The position numbers and the translations under genes are program-made. The notes beneath the pieces are model-generated. The model searched no databases. It was not told where the DNA came from and saw nothing but the letters and a program-made list of their open reading frames with translations. From Morinoia aosen (lineage: Eukaryota > Arthropoda > Malacostraca > Amphipoda > Talitridae): a stretch of DNA of 64,000 nucleotides. Positions 51,536 through 62,903 of the stretch are shown piece by piece. The stretch is from NCBI GenBank assembly GCA_030386875.1, contig CM059559.1:65920392-65984391 (forward strand). The letters are read 5' to 3'. Each line of letters opens with the position of its first letter. The first letter of the stretch is position 1.

Positions 51536-54500
51536 CTGAAATGAAGGCAGAATTAAGACTCGCGTAGTTACTGACAAAGTATGTACATGCGAATCACATC
51601 CTTCTCCTCAAATCCTCACTTATCCTTGTTTATTTACATTTTCTAAACGTTCATGAGATATTTACAAATATAATTCTAAAATAACTCTCCAACTGCAGAA
51701 GCTCTTGAAAATTACAATATTAGAAATGTAGAGTTTTCCATTATTCATTTTTCTGACTACATAACCCGAACACCAACACACTACTTCCGAGCACACGGCA
51801 CTAACTACTGCCATCCACCGAAAATAATGTTCTCAATATATATCCTACAGTATTCAACCCGCAAGACTAGGGTTAATGTAATTTTTCAACAAGTTCATTA
51901 CTATATGAATTCGAACGCCAAGGCAATTAACATGAAATCACTTGCTGTAACCAGAGTAAAAATTCAAATGGTCTTGCATCAATACCAGCTGTTAACCCTT
52001 TAACGCCCAAGTGGACTGTACGGTCCTCTTTCAAAAATAACAATAATATATTGTATTTCTTATTCAATTTGTTCACTAATGTGTCCTTTGAACTTCACTG
52101 CCGAGTGGCAGTTCCTTCCCCATCTTGATAACAGTGACTACCTAATGCCAGTGTCGGTTTAGTGATAGTGGTTGTGATAACGGTAATATGAGTATAAAAA
52201 TGTGGGCGTTAAAGGGTTAACGATAGAGAAGTTAAAAATATGTAAATTAAGCCCATTACAACACGGTTTTGTAATAAACGGGAAATACAGGCCTTCACCT
52301 CCCAGTCATCGCAGTGACGCTCAACGAAAAGGCGCATAAACCGCGTGCGTTAAGAAAAAGAGGTGTGCCATGCAGGCACTTCTGTGGCAAGCGTAACGCT
52401 AATTTCAAGACCACATCAGCAACAGAAGTGAGACAAAACAAGACAAGAGAGACAAGAGGAAGAGCACCACTCACTTGTACACCATGGCATGAGTGACGAC
52501 TACACTGCCGTCGTCAGAAGCAGACGCCAGCAGCGGGTACTTGCTGTGGAAAGCTGCACTTCGGATGGCCTTCTTGTGGTACCGCAGCGTGTAGGGTCGA
52601 TTTGTTGCTTCCATCTCGTACCTTGACACAAGCATCAAAATCCTAACTCATCTTAAATGGAATAAAAATAGAATGAAATTCATTTTAGGAAATGACGTAT
52701 TGAGATGAGAAGATTCCTCAAAGAAATTTCTTTGAAATACATGCTGCTCGCAGGGTTTTGGAACAAAATTTTTTTATTAAATCAAGATTATGGGCCAGAC
52801 CACCAGATTAGATTAGTCATTAGTTTTAGCCTTCCTACCCAGCAACAAATGCGATCCAAAGAGAGGAAGGAGGAAGGCACCATTTAGTATGGAGTTAAGG
52901 AAACGCGGAATCTACGCAGAAAGGCATAGAAACAGTAAGTAGGGAAGGAAGATTATGAAACAAGAAAAAGTTGAAGAAGAAAGTAGTAGGTGCTGAAAAA
53001 CAGGACAGCAGTGAACCGAAAAAAGATGGTCCGTAACAAAACAAAAACCTATTCTATTTCAACAAACGGAAGCCTACCTAACCTTTAGCTCAGGCCCTCA
53101 CATAGTCCCCCTGGGAGCGCTAATTCCCATAGATACAATACTTGTATCCCCCTGAGGGGTTTCAACACGCTAAGTACCTACTAACAGCAGTTGTCCAGCA
53201 TTGCATTTTCTAGTCAAATAATGTGAAAATATATCAATACTTACCTAACCGTGATGTAGCTTGAGAGCAGGCGAATACCCAATTATTAGATAAAAATTAC
53301 ACTAGCCGTTCTTTGATTGATCAAAGAATGAAATGAACATGAAATGATTGCCAACTCAAACGATGTCCGTCCTACGAAACATTGATGACAACCTCACATC
53401 ATAAGCAGAACATTAGAAGAAACTAAAGAGAAAGGAAGCATGCAAAAATCGTAATGAAAGTTTAATTTCATAGACAGAAATAAGTGTTACATGATATGTG
53501 TTAATTGACAACTGTACACGGATTTAATAAGCTTTAAAAAGATTACGGTTATCCAATGATAATCGTGTGTTTGCATATAATTGAACAAAGAAAGAAGATA
53601 ATTATAAATATATAATTAATTGAATAAGAATCTTCAATTAAATTAATCTCCAATTAATATAATTGAAGAAAAAAGCCTAGTAGGACCTCATATGCTAAAG
53701 ATTAGATTAGATTATTAGTTAGTTTAAGCCTCCCTATCCACAACAAAGGCTATCCAAAGAGAGGAAGGAAGAAGGCACCATTTAGTATGGAGTTAAAGAA
53801 ACGTGGAATCTATGCAGACGAAAGCTAAGAAAGAAGTTCATGAAACAAGAAAAATTTGAAAAAGAAAGTGGTAGGGGCTGAAAAACAGGACAGCAGTGAA
53901 CCGAAAACAGATGGTCCATTACAAAACAAAACCTATTCTATTTCAACAAAAAAAAGAAAGCCTACCTAACCTTTAGCTCAGGCCCTTGCATAGCCCCCCT
54001 GGGAGCGCTAATTCCCATAGATACCATAGTTGCATCCCCCTGAGGGGCCTCATATGCTTAAGGCTAAGCTGGACACTCATTGCATTAAAAAACGGCTAAG
54101 CTGGACACTCATTGCATAAAAAAAGGCTAAGCTGGACACTCATTTCATAAAAAAGGCTAAACTGGAAACTCGTTTCAGAAAAAAAGCTAAGCTGGACACT
54201 CGTTTCAGAAAAAAGGCTAAGCTGGACACTCGTTTCAGAAAAAAGGCTAAGCTGGACACTCATTCCATAAACAAGGCAAAGCTGGCCTCTCATTCTATGA
54301 AAAATCCGAAGTTGGACATTCTTTATACGATAAAGACAAGCTGGACATTCATTGAATGGAGAAGGCCGAGTTGGACAGAGGCTCATAACAGGAAGACTGA
54401 CCAGGTGAGGCGCTTGTCAAACGAGCCGATAATGAAATGCTCCCCAGACGGGTGCACGGAAATTGAAGAGATGCGTGCAGACCCCGAGGAGGTGCGGATC

Positions 54501-57500
54501 AGGCGAACGAGCTTCTTCTGCAGCAACGAATACACCCGCACGCGGCCCTGGCACTGTGATACAAACGATACAAATGTGCTGTGTAAATATGAATAAATAT
54601 TCATGTTTTGCGTCTTGCAAATCCTAATTATAAATAAAAGAGCAAAGAAAGTCGCTGTGTAAATGTTTTTACCCAAATTTTGCGAGAAAACCATGAGTAG
54701 TTTACAGTTTTTCGAATAAAATTGAGAAACACAAGAGAAATATGAATTTTTTGCATTGTATCCAATTTCTAAAAAATTATTTGGGTATCTACTGAAAGAA
54801 ACTAACAGTAGCATACCAACTTTCGAACTAATGAACAAATGTGTACATCACTTGACTCGTACACGAAAGTTCTCTAATGAAAAATCAACTCTGATCATTA
54901 ATTTAATGAACACATTTAACTTGCGAAAATGAATCTATGAAAACTCAAGTCCCAAGATACCACAAGAATTATGAAGACCAGAAACTTTACTTCGATGAAA
55001 TGAACATTTGAAATTTTATTCACCAATCTGAAGCATGAGTGGCATTGATACCATGCCAATGCTGGATAAAAATATTGTCTCCTATTTCTGCAAGAGGTTT
55101 AACTAACAAAATGGAAAAATTCAAGCCACTAGATTAGATTATATGTTAGTTTAAGATTGTACGTCAGCCTCCCTAACCGTAGAAAAGGCGTTTCGGAGAG
55201 AGGAAAGCGCCATTTAGTTTGGAGAGAAAGGAACGCGGAATATATGCAGAAAGGGCATAGAAAGAATCCAGTTAAGAAAGAAGTTTATGAAGTAAGATAA
55301 AAGTTGAAGAAAATAGTAATGGTTGCTAAAAAACAGAACAGACGTGAACCGAAAAAAAGTGGTCTTCAACATAACAAAAAATATTTTATTTCAACAAGAA
55401 GAAGGCCTACCTAACTCTCAGCTCGGGCCCTCACACATTTTCCTCCTGGGAGTGCAAATTCCCATAGACACAATAGTTGTATCCCCCTGAGGGGGGATTC
55501 AAGCCACCATAGCGATGAGCTTGTGGAGTGCATTTTCACAGAAACACAGTAGACTTGTATTTGTTCTCATTTTGTCACTCAAACTTGGTAGCAAAAAACA
55601 AAAGCAATAAACACAGATGATAGCACTAACAATCACAGAAAAACAATTCATTCTAAAAAAGTGAAAATCAATAACTTATTACTAAATGTAATGAAGTCAC
55701 ACCAGTTGAGATCGGGAGGCGACCAACTTACACAGATATAGAAGTAAGCTTTCTTAGGATGGAAGGACAAGGCCGTGACTTTGACGGCAGACTTGGAGAA
55801 GGGGATCTGGGAGCGGTGGCGGGAGAGCTGGTGGATGACTACGGAGGAGGACTTGCCCTCAGGCTGCAGGGTGGCGAAGTAGTCGCCTTGCGGGTGCCAC
55901 ACGATCTGCGCGAGAGGGCGATGTTAATGTGTGATAGCGTCACGCACTCCACATCCAAACTTGAAAATGATTCTCATCTACATTTTTTCTTTTAGAACAA
56001 AGGTTGAATCAGCAGGTCATTACAAGTCAAAGGGTCGCGTGTTTCTAAATTGAGCGATGCGCTTCAGGATGATACAACAGTTTGATAGAAGTGCTAGAAT
56101 AAAACAAATCTACATTACAATGCAAGCAAATAACCTCATGCGATCCGCAGCTCGCCCAACACTGAATTAGATGGAATAACACGCTATTCCGTGAAACTTC
56201 CAAGTTTGCACCCAGTATGGTAGCAGTGCTTACGGCGCTTTAAATTCAGAATCGAGGGTGAAATGCGTGAGCCAGCTGACAAATCGGACTTTTTTTTAAG
56301 CTTGAGGAGTAGGAGTTGGGAAAAAAATGACCAACTCCAACTTCATTGTTTAATAAAGAAAAATAAATTTGAGAATATTGTAGAGACGCCATAGCTCAAC
56401 TGTTGCAGTATAATATATCAATAATTATTTTAGAATTCATTCCTTTAAAAGTATTTTAATCAAAACTTTGTACATACGTATGTTTGAAGCCACTAGTGTG
56501 GTGGACCAGCAATCGTTCTACCTCGATATGTTGGATCATATCTCCTAAATTTAGTAAAATATTTCTCCCGAGTGGCTTAAATTAAAATTAAAAATAGCTA
56601 CTCGTTTAAAATATTTAAACAGAATTTCTCGAACAGTGGGTCGTGGATATGATCCGATATGTTTTCATGGACAAATGGTTCAAGATTTAGGGAAAATGTG
56701 TTCAAAATCATAAAAAGGCTTAAAGCCGCCTGCCAAGACAAGAAGGGAAAAAAATTAAACAACCGATATGCCATTCAAGAATCGAAGGAAATGATCTTGA
56801 ATAAGATATTCAATTATAACAAACCATAAAATCCTGATTTTTTCCATTAAGCCTTTCCCATTTCCATTACATATTACAGCTTAAAATTTTTCCAAGGATC
56901 GGCATTTGCCGGCCGTGGCCGATTTTGACCAGTAAAAATTCGTGTTTTTTGGTATACTTACTTTTAAGTAAATCAAAAGTCTCTCATTATTAACTAAGAA
57001 CTCCTACTGATGGTAGGAACATTTATAAACGAGCTTTAAAATCACCAACAAAATAAACAGGATCTATTCGCCACCATGAGTCCTGGGTGGAAGAAGAGCG
57101 CAGCTACGATTTGACACTCAGGATTTTGGAAATTTCATATGAATGTACCTCTCCCAAAAATGTCGGAGAATTAAATCGTTATTCGAAATGCCTGAACCGA
57201 AATAAAAACAGGAAGATTTTCAATTAAGAAAATTTCCGTCTATATTTAGATTTGTTAAAAGCTGAAGAGTCGGGGTTGGAGTCGAAGAAAAATTGACAGA
57301 CTACCAGCCCTGGCATGAGCTCCAAATTTTGTATTAATAAGGAGGAAATGATGCGCAAGCGAGCTGCAGTGCCCTTAGCAGAGCAGGAATTGGTGGCATT
57401 AATAATATAGAATATAAATGAGAGGTTACCGCTTCATCTCAAGCAAACGCCAGAGTTTATTAGTTTATTAGTTAGTTTAAGCCTCCCTATCCTCAACAAT

Positions 57501-60500
57501 GAGATGTAAAGAGAGGAAGGAAGAAGGCACCATTTAGTATGGAGTTAAAGGGAACGTGGAATCTATGCAGAAAGGGCACAGAAACAGAAAGCTAAGAAAG
57601 AAGTTCATGAAACAAGAAAAAGTTGAAGAAGAAAGTGGTAGGCGGTGAAAAACAGGACAGCAGTGAACCGAAAAAAAGATGGTCCGTAACACAACAAAAC
57701 CTATTCTATTTTAACAAAAGAAAGCCTACCTAACCTTTAGCTCGGGCCCTCACATTGTCCCCCTGGGAGCGCTAGTTCCCATAGATACAATAATTGTATC
57801 CCCCTGAGGGGAGCAAACGCCAGATGTGATGTACTACATCATATCATAAGCCTGGAAACACGTTACCTGTACCTAAAAAAATTTGAATGTTATTACGCTA
57901 ATATTCAAAATTGATAAATAACATCCGAAATGGGATGAATTCCCACCGTTTACTGGCCAAAATTAGACGTGGTTTACAACACCAACCTGAGTACAACATG
58001 AAATACTAATGTAATAGCGGGAAATTAAAATAATAAAAGTCAGTAATGAGTAATTGCTTTTAGCGTAGAATTCAGACACAGACTGCGGTGCCCTTAGCAG
58101 AGGTAATGTTAGCGGTGCTCACCTGCTCCACAGCACATGAATGCTTGAGGACAACCCTGAAGCCCTGCTCTCTCTCGCTGGCTGTCGGCTGCGCCCAGGT
58201 CACCGCGCGCTCCACCTTTTTTGTAACTGAAACATAACAGCATTTCAAACATTGAGCAGCATTTAAGTAATCCAAAGCTATACGCTTCGAGATCATCAAA
58301 TTTCTTACCAAAGCAAGCTAGCATTGAGCAAATTTTCAGAGTATGATAATGAACGATATAACACAAGAAGCAGAGCTAACACATCTTTCACCAACAATAC
58401 GGAAACACTCGTGAATAAATCACAAAAAACACCACGCATTAATCGGGAGTCAAGGATCACCAGTCTACTTTAATTGAGACAGGATGAGTTCCGCGTTCCC
58501 ACAACGAGAAGAGCAGAAAAAGAGGGTTCAGATGCTGACCTTCATAGTCGCCCTGCTGCGGGGGCGCCATCAAGAGCGCGTTGGTCCTGGTGACGATGGA
58601 AGCCTCGGTGAGGTAGCTCTCAGGGTTCACCATGACCACGTTGTTGCCTACGCAGACGGCCAGCACAAGCACCTTGGTGTTCGGGTTCCACGCGAGGTTC
58701 CTCACTTCGCCTCCCATCTGCAGCGTGCGGAGGCAGCGCCCGTTTGAGATGTCCCAAACTGACAGGAACAAGTAAATATTAACTTTCGTGTAAGATGCTA
58801 CCATTAAGTTAACCGTGAAGTTAACACGTGACAATTCAAAGATTCAATGATTAATTTTTTTTTTGCATACAGGCTCAGTAGATGTAAGAATGTTCATTTT
58901 ACAACAGTTTAGAAAACAATTCCCAAGACATAATGCAAAAGCATGAAAATTATATTGACTTCCGTTCTCGCTCTGTAGGGCAATAATCCCAGAAACTGCG
59001 TGGAGTAAGAGTGTAAGTAGTACGGCAGAGGCACAAAATTTGGGTGTCTCTGTTAGCACAGCTTGCTGTGCTGGCGAAAGGTGAGAGCATCTTAATCAAA
59101 CGAAAAGGTGGAATGAGAATTACGAGTCAGAAGCCGAAAACACTCGTTCAGGAGGTCAGTTGCAAAGATCGCCGACACCACCCCCACGAAAAAAAAGAGA
59201 AGTAAAGAATAAGAGATAAGGCCTAACTACAAATTTAAATCGACCTCAGACTCCAGCAACAAGTGTTGCCGATTCTGTGGCGAGTAACAAAGGTTACCAT
59301 AAAGGGATGCAAGTAGAGGGACAGGTACTACCCGTACACCATCCCGAGTGCAGTGCAGATAGCTCACATATCCCGAGGAGCACTGAGTCCCCAAGATGCG
59401 CTGAGAGGGAATGCAGAAACATTACTAGCATTCAGAATACCCAGCACTTATAAGGTGATTTCAACTACATACAAACCCATTGATATTTAAAGGACTACAG
59501 GCCCTTCAAAAGAACCACAGGCACTTCACAAGGACCACAGGCACTTCACAAGGACCACAGGCACTTCACAAGGACCACAGGCACTTCAAAACTATTGTAG
59601 GCGAACAAACTCACTCTTGACGGTTTCGTCCTTAGAGCCCGTGGCCAGGATCTTGCCCAGAGGGTGAACAGCAAGCGCGTTCACCGCATTTGTGTGTCCT
59701 AGGAAGTGCAATGCTTCCTTGGTCGGGAACGGCCTCAGGTCGCGGGGGCGCGGAAGCTCAGGTAACAGATCCTGGGCACAGAATACCACACTCATTCAAG
59801 AAAATTCATCCCAAGACAAATCAATGAAAAATATTCGCCTAAAAAAACTTATTCTTAGGATATCAACACTGAGGTCATGAGTGGCGATGATCATTCAGCA
59901 CTCCCAAACTACATCAGAATAACACGTGGAGATGCTCAGTAACAAAGTTCTCCAAAAGAAAGCCAAGAGAGACTAGTGTAAGGCTCAAGAAAAGAAGCCC
60001 CCTCACTATAGCTCCGCCGTGGCAATTCTGATGACAAGAAAACACCTTCTAAATATTGGGCAAAATTTGGCAAAGCTCAAATTTACCTAAGGTATTTAGA
60101 AGATCGCACTTGTGGGAGTCATATTTTAACGTTAATAACATAACATTTGTGCGTAGGAAATTATCCTGATCAATTGAAAAATTGCAGGTAAAGTTTCACT
60201 ACCTGCCATTAAGGAGGAGCTTCGCATCAAAACAGATGGAACACGATGGAAAAGCTTTAGGTCTGACCAGCCATGAATACAACTCAAAGCAGGGACATGC
60301 GCATTCGCGCAAACGTCACTTGTCGAGTCTGAACAGCTCGCCCACTTCCATTGACAGCATTAATGAAAAAGTTTCATTGCGTGAAGTGTGGCATGAAAGA
60401 AAGATATATCCCCTAAGGAATACTTTTATACCTTCAGCAACACATTAATTTTTCAGAGTGACTCACACACAAGCATCGACTACATGAGCACATGTCCAAC

Positions 60501-62382
60501 AACGCATCAAATGCGTACATTTAGACTCATACAAAATTGTGAAGCATGTCTTGAAGAGGCTGCATTACACAGATTTTATAGAGAGGAACTTGGAAGAGCT
60601 TTGCACCATCACATTAACGTAGTGTTAAGTTGTTCATAACCAGATATGAAGAGGTACCTATTAATAAAAAAGATGTTTTATTCCAGCTATGGTAACATCA
60701 GTTATATTGAATAACAGTACCTATGTACTTGAAATACTCCATTTTTACCACCAGGGAGCAATTAAGGTTATCCAAGTTGAGCCGGTCTCCATTTCCGATA
60801 CAAATGTTGGGTAGGAAACTGATTTAAATATTCTCTTATTTCTAAACAGGAGAAAACCGAGCACTTCGAACACTCGACCTTTCGGAAGACGAGCGCGCTA
60901 ACCCCTAAGCGAGGGTAACTATATATACACAGATCAACAAATGCATATACTTATGAGCATTATGAATAGATTTCCAGGGAGTCAGTGGTGCTTTAACATT
61001 TGTGTTTTCAGCATTTCTACTAAAATTGATGAGGTAAGGGAGGCTTGTCTGAGTGTATTACCAAGAAAAGACTCGACACTGCTCTTCGTTTTAAATGAAA
61101 ATCATACAATTTATTAAAACAGAAATAACATAGTGTTCGAAAAAAGTTTGGTCTATCAAAATATTTCATAAAGAATAACAAGATGAGCATAATCAAACAA
61201 TCGCTACTCAAGCCTCAGTTCTTTCACAAGCTCAGTCATAGTCTCTTGCACACAAGTAGAGTTAGATTTTGTGTGAGAGGCCTACTGATTGAAACATTTT
61301 CGTTGTTTACAGCGGGCGTTTACCTAAATTCTACCTTAAGATGCGCATAAAGCCCTGAATGGGTTATGGCGTTTCACTTAGTTCATAACACACACTACAC
61401 GGCACTCATGCTTTGGCAATGTTGCTAAATTAGGCTCGTAGGACCGCAAACTCGCAAAGTGCTCGCTATTACAATACAAACAATTACTGACTATACTAGT
61501 TAACAGAAACTGAAACGTGGAAACTAGAGCTGAACTTACCTTTGAAGTTCCGACGATTTTCTTATATGCAAACCGAGACGACATGTATAAATCGAGACAT
61601 CTGTTGAACACGTCCTGTAAAGTAAGAATTACATTCAATTCAATCATGGGTGGCAATAATAAGTAACGAACAAAAATACGGACTCATTACATATTTTGAC
61701 ACAAGACCAATAATCAAAAAAGACAGGAAAACACAGTCAATGAATAGTTTAATACACTAAAGTTCCTACTGAGATAGATGGACAGACACGGACGAAATCA
61801 ACGCTTAACATTGCAAGTTTAGACAGAATTGTAGGGTTAGAAGAGCACACAGTCTAACACGCAACCATCCACAGCATCATTATTCACCGGACTCTGCGTC
61901 AGGGGGGATCAAATCTAGTTTTTAAAAAGGCCGCAAAGGACCTCACTTTCATTTGAAATTCCTAGTGAACTCCAAACTGTTCTCAGACTTCACTATGGTA
62001 CAAGTGAAGTATCAGTTCTCGACAGTAATAACTAACAATGCCAAGAATATTTTACTTCCAAATGAATCGGTTATCTGGCTAGCTCTTTGGTGGGCAGGAC
62101 TGAAGGAGAATCTCACACAAAAAATATCAGGGTTCAAGGCAAAAATTAAATACGATTAAAACAGCACTGATTAAAACACTCAATACCGGCAACCAAGTAA
62201 CACAAGTCTTGGACTTACCATAACGTAAGTCTTGTGGTTTGGAACAATGCGGAGCGAGTCGTATTTTCTGGGTAGTCTGCTGTTGATCTCGGCGCGCTGC
62301 CGCACGTGCTTGCTTCTGATCCAGTCCATCTGGAATTGCGTCGGCAGGAACTCGGGCGGGGGGTTGTACGAATTGCTGTTGG
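51382..62382 (-). CDS. BOP1: Ribosome biogenesis protein BOP1 (Erb1), C-terminal nine exons
   Basis: Exons in sense order: 62382-62219, 61614-61540, 59771-59615, 58758-58540, 58226-58123, 55905-55732, 54553-54402, 52621-52475, 51535-51382. All junctions are GT-AG and all phases agree, giving about 447 residues to a TAG. The protein reads SYNPPPEFLP, RCLDLYMSSR, LPRPRDLRPFP and then WD repeats (LGHTNAVNALAVHPLGK, HQLSRHRSQIPF, YHKKAIRSAAFHSKYPLLAS, ELKGHEFKDYQCVLQLAWHP), closely matching animal BOP1 from the middle to its end. BOP1, with PES1 and WDR12 (PeBoW), acts in the nucleolus in 28S/5.8S rRNA processing and 60S assembly. The N-terminal BOP1NT domain (the remaining 40 percent or so) must lie beyond 64000 or in unrecognised exons. 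Introns hold SINEs and minisatellites, but the coding frame is intact. Confidence 0.93.
52475..52621 (-). CDS. BOP1: BOP1 exon with WD repeat
   Basis: Acceptor TCAAG, donor GTGAGT. Encodes YEMEATNRPYTLRYHKKAIR, AAFHSKYPLLASASDDGSV and THAMVY. Confidence 0.93.
52804..53159 (-). repeat. SINE-like family copy (BOP1 intron)
   Basis: On the plus strand it runs from AGATTAGATTAG to CCCCCTGAGGGG, with shared blocks AGAGAGGAAGGA, GGCACCATTTAGTATGGAGTT and ACAGGACAGCAGTGAACCG. No target duplication found for this copy. Confidence 0.8.
53697..54047 (-). repeat. SINE-like family copy with 11-bp target duplication
   Basis: Full length; flanked by CCTCATATGCT at 53686-53696 and 54048-54058. Same body as the other family members. 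It lies directly beside the 30-bp minisatellite. Confidence 0.88.
54061..54380. repeat. About 30-bp minisatellite next to a BOP1 splice donor
   Basis: About ten direct copies of AGGCTAAGCTGGACACTCAT plus an A-rich spacer, degrading toward 54380. It begins right after the SINE target duplication at 54058 and ends about 15 bases from the donor of the exon at 54402. Confidence 0.88.
54402..54553 (-). CDS. BOP1: BOP1 exon with WD repeat
   Basis: Acceptor TCACAG, donor GTCAGT, ends in phase 2. Encodes VRVYSLLQKKLVRLI, ISSISVHPSGEHFIIGSFD and KRLTW (Trp completed in the next exon). A minisatellite begins about 15 bases beyond the donor. Confidence 0.92.
55130..55496 (-). repeat. SINE-like family copy with 11-bp target duplication
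   Basis: Flanked by ATTCAAGCCAC at 55119-55129 and 55497-55507. More diverged body than the 53697 copy, with a few small insertions near its plus-strand left end. Confidence 0.88.
55732..55905 (-). CDS. BOP1: BOP1 exon, 58 codons
   Basis: Acceptor GCGCAG, donor GTAAGT, phase 0. Encodes WHPQGDYFATLQPEGKSSS, VIHQLSRHRSQIPFSKS and FHPKKAYFYIC. The HQLSR-RSQ-PF string is diagnostic for BOP1. Confidence 0.93.
55906..57441 (-). other. BOP1 intron part, nothing recognised
   Basis: AT-rich intron sequence before the SINE-like copy at 57455. No coding or RNA feature seen. Confidence 0.5.
57455..57811 (-). repeat. SINE-like family copy with 13-bp target duplication
   Basis: Flanked by AGCAAACGCCAGA at 57442-57454 and 57812-57824, a perfect match. 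Its tail repeat reads TTTATTAGTTTATTAG on the plus strand. Confidence 0.9.
58123..58226 (-). CDS. BOP1: BOP1 exon, variable linker
   Basis: Acceptor TTTCAG, donor GTGAGC. Encodes TKKVERAVTWAQPTASERE and LKHSCAVEQ. This is the least conserved region of the BOP1 propeller, assigned because phases fit on both sides and the adjoining exons flank it in the family. Confidence 0.8.
58540..58758 (-). CDS. BOP1: BOP1 exon with WD repeat 1-2 boundary
   Basis: Acceptor GTCAG, donor GTCAGC (weaker than the other donors). Encodes WDISNGRCLRTLQ, VRNLAWNPNTKVLVLAV and NVVMVNPESYL. Confidence 0.9.
59503..59592. repeat. 20-bp minisatellite next to a BOP1 splice donor
   Basis: About four and a half direct copies of GCACTTCACAAGGACCACAG, inside the intron and ending about 17 bases from the donor of the exon at 59615. 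Confidence 0.88.
59615..59771 (-). CDS. BOP1: BOP1 exon with first WD repeat
   Basis: Acceptor GCCCAG, donor GTGAGT, ends in phase 1. Encodes DLLPELPRPRDLRPFP and the WD repeat LGHTNAVNALAVHPLGK ... TGSKDETVK, completed to a WD by the next exon. Confidence 0.93.
59772..61539 (-). other. BOP1 intron, nothing recognised
   Basis: AT-rich intron of about 1.8 kb with no repeat family member or open frame of note. I looked for box C/D or H/ACA snoRNA signatures, since ribosome-biogenesis genes sometimes host them, and saw none I would defend. Confidence 0.5.
61540..61614 (-). CDS. BOP1: BOP1 exon, 25 codons
   Basis: Acceptor TTTACAG, donor GTAAGT, phase 0 on both sides. Encodes DVFNRCLDLYMSSRF and a short basic stretch, matching the conserved RCLDLY block of BOP1. 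Confidence 0.9.
62219..62382 (-). CDS. BOP1: BOP1 exon (first seen in window)
   Basis: Begins after a pyrimidine-rich CCCGCAG acceptor in phase 1 and ends at GTAAGT. Encodes SYNPPPEFLPTQFQ and LPRKYDSLRIVPNHKTYVM. The NPPPE motif closes the BOP1NT domain. Confidence 0.9.
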
Positions 62383-62516
62383 CTGCGGGACACGGGGGGG
62401 TGTTAGGCGGGGCGCATTTCTCTCCATAGCCTCTCATACATCGCTAGCTGCGAGTTGCTCTCGGCTTGTGAGGGGTGACCAAGGTTTGCTCAGGCTAAAA
62501 TCGCCTCATAACCACT

Positions 62517-62890
62517 AGATTTGATCAATTCATGAATTAATTCAATCCTCATTATCTACAACGAAGGTATTCCAAAGCAAGTAAGGATGGAGGCAATGTT
62601 GAGTGCAGAGTTTAGGGAACGGGGAATCTATGCAAAGGTGTGTACTAACACAAGATCCCCTATAGAAAAAACAGTTTGTTGAAAAACAATTTATGAAACA
62701 CGACATAAGTTGAAGAAAAATGTACGTTCTAGAAAATAGAAGAGGAGTGAAGCAGAAAAAATACTCCATAACGAAACCGCCTATTTAGTTTCAACAAGAG
62801 GAAGGGCAACCGAACCATCTCAGGACCTCACTCTTTTGCCCTGAAAGTGGTAATTTCCATGGATTCAAAAGTTTTATCCCTCTGAGGGGA
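62517..62890 (-). repeat. SINE-like family copy with 13-bp target duplication (older)
   Basis: Flanked by CCTCATAACCACT at 62504-62516 and 62891-62903. Body is clearly diverged from the other copies (for example CCTCATTATCTACAACGAAGG where others read CCTCCCTATCC...), so this is an older insertion. Confidence 0.85.
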
Positions 62891-62903
62891 CCTCATAACC
62901 ACT

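Noticed and set aside
54096..54386. 96-codon minus-strand frame with SETSVQLSLF repeats
   Set aside because: It is a translation of the 30-bp minisatellite inside a BOP1 intron.
59772..61539. Intronic snoRNA in BOP1
   Set aside because: No paired C/D boxes with terminal stem and no H/ACA layout could be seen in the sense strand.
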